A DNA stretch of 14,141 nucleotides from JANNXQ01 sp031425095. GTDB lineage: Bacteria > Verrucomicrobiota > Verrucomicrobiia > Chthoniobacterales > Chthoniobacteraceae. The translations under genes were made by a program, and so were the position numbers. Positions within the stretch are counted from its first letter, which is position 1. Every line of letters starts with the position of its first letter. Positions 7,874-14,141 of the stretch are shown piece by piece. Where the stretch lies: the NCBI GenBank assembly GCA_031425095.1, contig JANPIS010000129.1, positions 1-14,141 on the forward strand, in the 5' to 3' direction. The notes under the pieces were generated by a model. It was given only the letters and a program-made list of their open reading frames with translations, was not told where the DNA came from and did no database searches.

Positions 7874-8251
7874 CCGAAATTCTCACGACTCTGAACATCG
7901 CGCACGACGGGCAACAATCTTGGGGTGAATTGAAACTGCATATTTCGGACAGAAGTCGGGCATCACCCGGTGTCTAGCCTACGCACCCGGAATGGAAACT
8001 GGACCCGTCAATTCCCGGTGCCATTGATCCCAGCTCCGCATCGCGCCATCGGAGGGAGGCGCTATTCTCGCGCCCGGCGCCACGTGCGGATCACGAATGG
8101 GCAGACGCCCGCGAATTGGAGCAGCGGGTTCTGTCAGGAAACTCCGGTGTGACACCGCAGCGCGGGCTTTGATCGCCGGCGTGTGAAACAACTCCTCGTG
8201 GCCATCGTCACACCTTATGCGTTGATGAAGCCGGACGGGGTTCTGCTCTAC
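7874..8251. other. Intergenic region, no convincing gene
   Basis: This 378-base stretch lies between the stop of the double phosphoesterase gene (8252) and the start of the acyltransferase (7873), both on the minus strand. It should hold the 3' end of one transcript and the promoter of the other. Short open frames exist (70 codons on minus at 7979-8191, 60 on plus at 7970-8152), but they lack ribosome sites and any recognisable protein character. Visible structure is limited to the CGGTGTGACACCG inverted repeat at 8145-8157 and a matching 8-bp arm, GTCACACC, at 8207-8214. I see no T-rich terminator. Confidence 0.55.
8145..8157. repeat. Operator-like inverted repeat CGGTGTGACACCG
   Basis: Two perfect 6-base arms flank one central base. 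The inner GGTGTGAC (8146-8153) is also repeated in inverted orientation as GTCACACC at 8207-8214, giving a second, wider 8-bp inverted repeat. The element lies about 270 bases upstream of the acyltransferase start and about 95 bases past the phosphoesterase stop, so it could be a protein-binding site or a 3' end structure. Confidence 0.35.
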
Positions 8252-11200
8252 TCAAAGGGACGTCACGGCGATCCGGTAGAAGCGCAGCGTAGTGCCTGAC
8301 GGCAGGCCACCGGTATTCGAGCCGTCGTCGATCCAGACGAAGTCGCCGCCCGTCCCAGCAAACGGCTCGGACGCGGGCTGCCACGTTGCCAGTTCTTCGC
8401 TGAACCAGACGCGATAAGTGCGGCCCGCCAGCGTCGGGCAGGTGACGGTGACATTCGGAGCGGTCCGCGCGACGGTCCACGCGTACCGGTCGGGCGAGCT
8501 GGCGAGGAGGCCGAGCACCCATTCTTCGAGATTCGTAAGCCCATCGCCGTCGCGGTCGAGCGCGGCATCGGCGGCGCTGTGTCGATCAAGGCCGTGGGTG
8601 ATCTCGTAGGCGTCGGGCATCCCGTCGCTGTCGGAGTCTGCGGCACCGCTTTTTAAGATGGTGAAGGTGTCGGTGATCTCCCCATCGGATTCGATGTAGG
8701 TGGCTTCGAGGCGCGGCCCATCGATGTCGAGATTGAAGCTGCCGAGCGTGTTGTAGCTCACGTACATCGCGGGGTGATTCAGCGAGCCGCCGTCCGCGGA
8801 ACCCGCGCTGCCGGCGAGGGTGTAAATCGCCCCGAAGTGATCCCGCGGACCGGTGAGTGGCTTGGTATAGGCACCGTCCCCTGCCGGGCGACCGTTGCCG
8901 GGCTGTTTCTTCATCGCCGGAGTGAAGGTGGTCGAGGGACCGTAGTGGCCGTCGATGAAGAAGCTTCGCTCGTAGCTATGACTATGACCCGTGAGCACCA
9001 GATCAACGCCGCCTGCTTCGAGGATCGGGCCGAAGTTGGTCCGCATCTGGATGAGTTGCGATTCTGCATCGGAATCGTGCGATCCCTTCGAGTAAGGCGG
9101 GTGATGGAAGAAAGCGATGATCCAAGTCTTCGTCGTGCTCCCGAGGTCAGTCTGCAGCCACGTGGCCATGGCGCCGTTCGTCGCACGGCTACTGGTTTGC
9201 GAATCGAGATTGATAAAGTGAATATTCCCGTAGTCGAAGGAGAAGTAGCGCTCAGTGCCCGAGACTGCGCCGCCGCATTCCCCATTCGTCGGGAAGGTGA
9301 ACATGTCGAAGTAAGGAAAGTTCGCGAGTGGGTCGGTAGATCCGTTGTTCGCATCGTGGTTCCCGAGACACGACCAGAGGGGCATCTTGCGCAGGAAAGT
9401 CGGATACATGTTGAAGACAGCGGCCTGATACTCGGCGTCGGTGCCTGAGTTATAGGCATTGTCCCCGAGCATGAGGCAGAGGTCCGGCGTGCGCGCGCCG
9501 GTCCACGCATCGTAGGCATCGCGCACCGCTGCCTGGTTCGCATTCGCGCGACCGCAATCGCCGAGCACCCAGATGCGTGTGGGCGTCGCGGTGCCCGGCA
9601 CCGGCGAGGTGCGGAACGTGTGCTCCGCATCGCCCCCGGCGAGCGTATCCACAGCGCTGCCGACGCGGTAGTAGTACCGGGTGTAAGGCGAGAGGCCAGG
9701 GATTGGCACAACGTGCTCGGTGGTCGCGACAACGTCCTCAGCGGTTTGATCGAGCACCATCGCGGACATGCCATATCGCACGCGGCCAACGATGGGGAGG
9801 CTACTGCGCCAGCGCACCACAACGCTGCTCTCGTTGCCCTGATTGAGATAGGGACCACGCATCAATGCGCCCGACCCCGGCGCGCCAGAGACAGTCACAT
9901 TGACACTGGTCGAAACCGCCGCATTGCCGGCGCTATCGCGGGCGATGGCCGTGAGTGCGTAGCTGCCTGGCGCCATCCCGGTCCAGGCCACCTGATACGG
10001 TGCGAACGCGTCCTCCCCGAGCTTCGTATTCCCCTGGAAAAACTCCACGCGGGCGATTGAGCCACCCGGGTCGGCGGCGGTTGCGGCGAGCGGGATGCTG
10101 GCTGCGGAGCCATAGGTCGCGTTATCAGCCGGTGAGGTGAGCGCGACGGTCGGCCCGGCATCGGCGCGCACAGCAAACCGGCGCACCGGAGTGCTTACCA
10201 AGTGGATGCCATCGGTCGCGGTCGCGAACCATTCGTATTCCTTCCCGAGTTCGAGGCCGGGCCAGGAGTAACTCGCGCCAGCGCCGCCGCCGGACATATT
10301 CACGGTCGTGAGCTCGACCCACGGGCCCATCGCCGCTTGCATGTCGTACGGCAGCGCGAACTCACTGTCGGTATCGCTTTCCGATTGCAGGAGGGTCGTG
10401 GAATAAGTGCGCGCACGGATGACGTTATTCGCCGGGGAAAACTCGTAATAGCGCAGCCAGCCATCGCCTCCGTTCGTCCGACCCTGGTAATCCTGAAGCA
10501 GCGAATGAATTGCGCGCCCTTCGAACAGATCCGTACGCTGTCCTTCCCCGTGGACGTGCCCACAGAGAAGCATGAAGAGATTCGGGTTATCTTTCAGGCT
10601 TTCGTAAATCGTCTGCGCGGCACCGCCCCAGGAGGCTGGATTTCCGGTGTTCACGATCCAGTGACTCGTGAGGATCGCACGTCGATTGGGATATGCCTTC
10701 AGCAGCGCGTCGGCCCACGCGATGATCGCGAGATCCGGGGTCGTGCGATAGGCGAGTTGGATGACGAGAAAGTCGAGCCCACTGGCGGAGAAGAACTCGT
10801 AGTTGTTGTTGTTATTCGTCGTGCCGTAACGCCCCCCGTAGTAAGTGCGGCCCGCGAAGCGCGCGACGCCGAAGTATTGGTTGAAGAAGGCGCTCGCGCC
10901 GCTCTGATCACCGACGGGTTGCAGGTCGTGGTTCCCCGGCGCGACGCCGTAAGGGATGCCGTAAGCGGTGAGAGTCGTGGCGTGGTTTTCCAGCCGCGCC
11001 ATCGCAGCATCGGCAACCTGCCACTCGACTGGGTTTCCGCCATTGTCACCGCTCTGCACGATGTCGCCCATATGCGAGACAAAGGCGATATTGCGCGCCA
11101 CACGCTGGTCCACGATCCACTGGGTCTGGGAGTGGTAGATGGCGGCGCGAGTGCCTCCCGTATTCTGCGAATAGAACTGGGTGTCCGGGAGCGTCACGAG

Positions 11201-13138
11201 CGTGAAGTCCGGGCCGGGCGCCGGGGTGGCGCGGCGGCCGAAAAGCTTCACCGTCAGGGGATCATTCTCGCCATCTGAAAGGGCGACTTGCAGCGTCACC
11301 GGCGCGGAAAGATTCGTCGCATCCGCTGACGGGGCGAGCGCGGTGATGCCGGGCGCAGCGTTGGCATTCACCATCACGGTGAAAGCGATCGGCGGAGAGT
11401 TCGCCGTCGCGCCGCCATCGTCGGTCACGCGCGCGGTGAGCGAGTAAGTGCCGGCGGGCACGGTGCTCCAGGTAACTTGATACGGCGCTGTGGAGTCCTC
11501 GCCGAGCTTAGTCGCCCCGGCAAAGAATTCGACCTTCGCAATCTCGCCATCTCCGCCGCTGGCATTCGCGGCAAGAGCGATGCTCGCTGGCTCCTGGGCG
11601 CTGCCACCATTCGAGGGCGACGTCAGCGTCACGCTCGGCGCAGCATTCGCCGCAAAGCCCGGACCTGAGACCCATGCGGGGCTCGCGATGAGCGCGCCAT
11701 TCGGAGCCCCCGGCACGCTGCTCTCGGCGATGATGCTCGTGCCTTCCCCGAAGCCGTAACGGGCGAGCAACCCAGGCAGGGGCGCCGCAATCTCGCGATT
11801 CTTGGCGGCGGCGATCTGCGCCGGAGTGCGCGCCACACTCCACACGCGCACCTCGTCGATCGCGCCTTGGAAGAAGCCAGACGCTGTGCCGCTCGAATTC
11901 AGAGCCGTAGCGACACCGAAATGCTGGATGCTGTCGTGGCGCCCGATGGCTGCCGAGGGCGGGTTCGCCTCGGTGTTGGCATCCTTCACTCCATTGACGA
12001 AGAGCTTCCACCGCTCGCCATCGATCGCCGCGGGATCATACGTCACCGCGACGTGCGTCCATTGGTGGAAGGGCAGCACGATCCTGCCGATGGCGGGATA
12101 GTTTTGCCCCGCCGTGATGCCCGGGGCGGGGTATGCCTCAAAGTCCGCGCAGAGCGTCCCGGTGGTCGCGTGGATGCCCATGAAGTAATTGCAATCGAGC
12201 GTGCTTCCATCCGACTCGCCGCGACCGCGCGTGACGAGCGGGATCGCACTCACGCCGCCGCTTCCGGTCGAGGCGGTCGCGCCGGTGCCGGTGCGCAAAA
12301 ACCAGCACTCCAGCGTCAGCGTGCTCGCGCCGAGTGCCTCGGGGGCCGCGGTCATCGTCACGTAACTGGTCGCTCCGTTGAAGAAGAGCGCGGTATCGCT
12401 TTCCGCCCAGAAGACGAAGTCGTCGATCGCCAGCCCATGTTCTTCGCCGGCCTGATCATTGTCGCTGATGCGCAGCCACAGTTCCTGTCCCGGCAGCCAC
12501 GAGACGGCAAAGGAGCCGGCGACGCCGCGTCGATTTGTCACCGCATTACCATCGAGTGCGGTGGCGGTGCCTGCGGAGACGATGGGTGCGGTGAAGGTCG
12601 TCGCTGCGCTCGTCCACGTGCCGCTGGTGAGCGAAGACGCGCCGAGCTGATAAGTTGAAGTCAGCGTGAAGGTATTACCCGTCGCGCTGCTCGTGAACCA
12701 TTGCTCACCGGTGTAGGAAAACGAGACCCGGGTAATGGGCTGCGCCGTGTTATTGACGAGCCGCACACCGACGTGCAGCGGCGTTTGACCGGCAATCGCC
12801 GCCGTGGAACGCATGCCGAGCGCACGCTCCGAGCTGCCCGGCGGGCCAAAGCTGAAGTGTCCCACATTCTGCGCCGCCGTGCTCGTCGAGTCGAAAGCCG
12901 CCGCGCTGCCGCCGAGCGTGCCATCGGTGACGGTATAGGTGGACTTCGTGGCGTACCAGCCGGGGATGGTGGAGTTATTCGTCCACGGCAGGTTGGTTGT
13001 GTTGTTGGTCGTGCCGGGCAGCGAGTTGAAATCCTGCGTGTAAGGAGCGCCGGTGAAACTTACCTGCGCCAGCCCAGCAGCCGCAGTGGCTGCCAGGAGC
13101 GCGAGGGCGCGGCCGATAAGGGAGAGGAATGGTTTCAC
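8252..13138 (-). CDS. Secreted multidomain protein with two metallophosphoesterase domains
   Basis: 1628-residue exported enzyme. It starts with a signal peptide (1-24, GLA-Q), then a beta-rich region (25-248), LamG (about 248-466), Ig-like 1 (about 500-590), metallophosphoesterase 1 (about 646-900), a fibronectin-like segment, Ig-like 2 (about 993-1083), a purple-acid-phosphatase N-terminal Fn3-like domain (about 1092-1177), metallophosphoesterase 2 (about 1185-1480), calcium-loop repeats (about 1500-1540) and a beta-rich C-terminus. Metal ligands are intact in both enzymes. Domain 1 has DTQ (D652), GDIV (D692), GNHD (736-738), SHW (H826) and GHVH (H861, H863). Domain 2 has GDCG (D1194), GDNAY (D1226, Y1229), GNHD (1260-1262), FHHPP (H1345, H1346) and GHSH (H1385, H1387). 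The likely job is release of phosphate from organic phosphoesters outside the cell. The start is the GTG at 13138, not an upstream ATG at 13249: it gives a proper signal peptide and overlaps the TPR gene's stop as GTGA, a sign of coupling. Substrates cannot be read from sequence. Confidence 0.9.
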   Translation of the reverse strand: MKPFLSLIGRALALLAATAAAGLAQVSFTGAPYTQDFNSLPGTTNNTTNLPWTNNSTIPGWYATKSTYTVTDGTLGGSAAAFDSTSTAAQNVGHFSFGPPGSSERALGMRSTAAIAGQTPLHVGVRLVNNTAQPITRVSFSYTGEQWFTSSATGNTFTLTSTYQLGASSLTSGTWTSAATTFTAPIVSAGTATALDGNAVTNRRGVAGSFAVSWLPGQELWLRISDNDQAGEEHGLAIDDFVFWAESDTALFFNGATSYVTMTAAPEALGASTLTLECWFLRTGTGATASTGSGGVSAIPLVTRGRGESDGSTLDCNYFMGIHATTGTLCADFEAYPAPGITAGQNYPAIGRIVLPFHQWTHVAVTYDPAAIDGERWKLFVNGVKDANTEANPPSAAIGRHDSIQHFGVATALNSSGTASGFFQGAIDEVRVWSVARTPAQIAAAKNREIAAPLPGLLARYGFGEGTSIIAESSVPGAPNGALIASPAWVSGPGFAANAAPSVTLTSPSNGGSAQEPASIALAANASGGDGEIAKVEFFAGATKLGEDSTAPYQVTWSTVPAGTYSLTARVTDDGGATANSPPIAFTVMVNANAAPGITALAPSADATNLSAPVTLQVALSDGENDPLTVKLFGRRATPAPGPDFTLVTLPDTQFYSQNTGGTRAAIYHSQTQWIVDQRVARNIAFVSHMGDIVQSGDNGGNPVEWQVADAAMARLENHATTLTAYGIPYGVAPGNHDLQPVGDQSGASAFFNQYFGVARFAGRTYYGGRYGTTNNNNNYEFFSASGLDFLVIQLAYRTTPDLAIIAWADALLKAYPNRRAILTSHWIVNTGNPASWGGAAQTIYESLKDNPNLFMLLCGHVHGEGQRTDLFEGRAIHSLLQDYQGRTNGGDGWLRYYEFSPANNVIRARTYSTTLLQSESDTDSEFALPYDMQAAMGPWVELTTVNMSGGGAGASYSWPGLELGKEYEWFATATDGIHLVSTPVRRFAVRADAGPTVALTSPADNATYGSAASIPLAATAADPGGSIARVEFFQGNTKLGEDAFAPYQVAWTGMAPGSYALTAIARDSAGNAAVSTSVNVTVSGAPGSGALMRGPYLNQGNESSVVVRWRSSLPIVGRVRYGMSAMVLDQTAEDVVATTEHVVPIPGLSPYTRYYYRVGSAVDTLAGGDAEHTFRTSPVPGTATPTRIWVLGDCGRANANQAAVRDAYDAWTGARTPDLCLMLGDNAYNSGTDAEYQAAVFNMYPTFLRKMPLWSCLGNHDANNGSTDPLANFPYFDMFTFPTNGECGGAVSGTERYFSFDYGNIHFINLDSQTSSRATNGAMATWLQTDLGSTTKTWIIAFFHHPPYSKGSHDSDAESQLIQMRTNFGPILEAGGVDLVLTGHSHSYERSFFIDGHYGPSTTFTPAMKKQPGNGRPAGDGAYTKPLTGPRDHFGAIYTLAGSAGSADGGSLNHPAMYVSYNTLGSFNLDIDGPRLEATYIESDGEITDTFTILKSGAADSDSDGMPDAYEITHGLDRHSAADAALDRDGDGLTNLEEWVLGLLASSPDRYAWTVARTAPNVTVTCPTLAGRTYRVWFSEELATWQPASEPFAGTGGDFVWIDDGSNTGGLPSGTTLRFYRIAVTSL

Positions 13139-13983
13139 GGGGCGGGAGTGGCGAGCGCCTGATTCGCCTGCTCGGCGAGCCGGAGCATGGAGTGCGAAGC
13201 GCGATCGAGCGGTGGGAGTGTGGCCAGATATTCGCGCAGCGCCTGCCACGCAGCGCGGGCTTCCGAGGCACGCTCCGACCGCGCGAGGACACTGGCCCGC
13301 AACGCCATGAACATCGGACGCTGGAGCGGCAGCGCGGCGTTCATCCGCGCATCGATCCTGGCCACTGCGGCGTCGCTCCGGCCGAGCTGCACTTCGAGTT
13401 CGATCGCTCGATCGATGAGCGAAGAAATCGGGCCGAGCCTGGCCATCCCATCATCGAGTGCGCGAATGGCATCCGCGTTCTGGCCGGCGGCGACGAGGTA
13501 ATTCGCGAGCGCGAAATAGACATCCGGTTCCGGGCGAGGCGTTGCGGCAATCGATGCCGCCATGTCCACTGCGGCCTGCTGCGGCTGGCCGAGTTCGCTG
13601 AGGACCTCCGCCCGCGCCCCGAGCGCCACGGCGTGACCGGGCTGCTTCACGAGATACGCGTCGAGCGCCGCCTTTGCCTCCGCAAACTTTCCGCCCGCCG
13701 CGAGCGCTCGCCCGCGGAGCAAATCCGTGGCGACCACACCCGGCGCGATGCGGTCGAGATGCGCGAGCTGCCCGAGGGTCGTCGTCCAGTCACCATGCTC
13801 GAGATACTCCGCCGCGAGCCGATAGAGCAGACCTGGATCATCCGGCTTTTCCCGCAAGGCCGCGCTCAGCTCTTCGAACCGCTCGTGAAAAGTGCCGTGC
13901 CCGTGGCTCGCCGCGAACGAACCACAGAGGTAGATCACCGCAAACACAGTGCGGCGAAGGTCACAACGGAGAGAAAGACACAT
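13135..13983 (-). CDS. Secreted tetratricopeptide-repeat protein
   Basis: 282-residue protein. It has an N-terminal hydrophobic export signal (about 11-25, TVFAVIYLCGSFAAS) followed by HGHGTFHERFEELSAAL and then helical repeats to about residue 275. Typical TPR spacing is visible, for example PDDPGLLYRLAAEYLEHGDW (49-66), KFAEAKAALDAYLVKQPGHAVALGARAEVL (99-128), and QPQQAAVDMAASI. TPR proteins mediate protein contacts; here it probably assists or binds the product of the gene downstream. Its TGA overlaps that gene's GTG start, so the two form an operon and are translationally coupled. I chose the ATG at 13983, which puts the export signal at the N-terminus; the frame also has an ATG at 14058, but this would add 25 residues before the signal. 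C20 does not sit in a good lipobox, so a lipoprotein is unlikely. No Shine-Dalgarno is seen; the leader is C-rich. Confidence 0.85.
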   Translation of the reverse strand: MCLSLRCDLRRTVFAVIYLCGSFAASHGHGTFHERFEELSAALREKPDDPGLLYRLAAEYLEHGDWTTTLGQLAHLDRIAPGVVATDLLRGRALAAGGKFAEAKAALDAYLVKQPGHAVALGARAEVLSELGQPQQAAVDMAASIAATPRPEPDVYFALANYLVAAGQNADAIRALDDGMARLGPISSLIDRAIELEVQLGRSDAAVARIDARMNAALPLQRPMFMALRASVLARSERASEARAAWQALREYLATLPPLDRASHSMLRLAEQANQALATPAP

Positions 13984-14008
13984 CGGTGGGGGAGAAATTG
14001 CCGCGGTT

Positions 14009-14037
14009 GAGATACCCCATTTGCGAGCAAAGACCAA
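14009..14037 (-). promoter_or_regulatory. Candidate sigma-70-like promoter of the TPR/phosphoesterase operon
   Basis: On the minus strand TTGGTC (14032-14037) and TATCTC (14009-14014) are separated by exactly 17 bases. Each box matches the usual consensus at only three of six positions. Transcription would begin near 14002, giving a leader of about 20 bases to the ATG at 13983, which is consistent with that start rather than 14058. The match is modest and could be chance. Confidence 0.25.
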
Positions 14038-14141
14038 GGTGTGAGTTGCCGCGACCATCGCGCGCGGCGAGAACTTTTTGGCATGCGGGCTCGCATCGCG
14101 AGGACCTTCCGGTACCGTCCCACCATGTTCGGGCAGTATGA

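Noticed and set aside
7979..8191. 70-codon minus-strand frame in the gap between the phosphoesterase and acyltransferase genes
   Set aside because: It has no ribosome site, no recognisable motif or signal, and lies across the inverted repeat; chance open frames of this length are common at this GC content.
8182..8212. TGTGA and TCACA pair resembling a CRP site
   Set aside because: The two halves are 21 bases apart rather than six, so this is not a CRP-type operator.
14079..14096. Possible sigma-54 promoter (TTGGCATG then GCA)
   Set aside because: The GG and GC elements are one base too far apart for the consensus, and the right half is explained by the ATGCG-GGCT-CGCAT inverted repeat (14083-14096).
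14125..14141. Possible start of a divergent plus-strand gene (ATGTTCGGGCAG)
   Set aside because: Only 17 bases lie inside the window and no ribosome site is seen, so a gene cannot be supported, though the CCCACC leader resembles that of the gene starting at 547.

Overview
The window is high-GC DNA that looks like a chromosomal segment of a Verrucomicrobiota bacterium, or less likely a Planctomycetota relative. Three things suggest this: an ECF sigma factor resembling the Rhodopirellula/Verrucomicrobium group, paired with a transmembrane FecR-type protein; very long secreted proteins built from LamG, Ig-like and calcium-binding modules; and a PQQ-dehydrogenase fused to a diheme cytochrome. There is no phage, IS element, CRISPR array, tRNA or rRNA that I can recognise. 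Seven protein genes fill most of the window.

Left region (1-4750): a small exported protein of unknown function (47-547, minus) is divergent from a 1223-residue secreted oxidoreductase (1054-4725, plus) with order LamG, Ig-like, glucose/sorbosone dehydrogenase, diheme c-type cytochrome, calcium-binding loop and C-terminal beta module. The 506-base gap between them holds a 12-bp palindrome and a long imperfect hairpin (911-1019) that ends 34 bases before the oxidoreductase start.

Middle region (4750-8250): an ECF sigma factor (4792-5325) overlaps by 14 bases a FecR-domain transmembrane protein (5312-6739), whose outer part ends in a DNRLRE-type carbohydrate-binding-like domain. This is a likely sigma/anti-sigma sensing pair, and it lies only 66 bases downstream of the oxidoreductase. 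A FemAB-like GNAT acyltransferase (6773-7873, minus) converges on it. A 378-base gap follows with no convincing gene.

Right region (8252-14141): a two-gene minus-strand operon. A secreted TPR protein (13135-13983) is followed, with a GTGA stop/start overlap, by a 1628-residue exported protein carrying two complete metallophosphoesterase domains, the second of purple-acid-phosphatase type, plus LamG and duplicated Ig modules.

Read together, the window encodes cell-surface or secreted enzymes for organic matter (sugar oxidation, phosphate release), plus one local surface-signalling pair. The two giant secreted enzymes share a related C-terminal module, which suggests a common export, anchoring or substrate-binding route. 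All functional statements come from motif reading by eye; no database search was possible.
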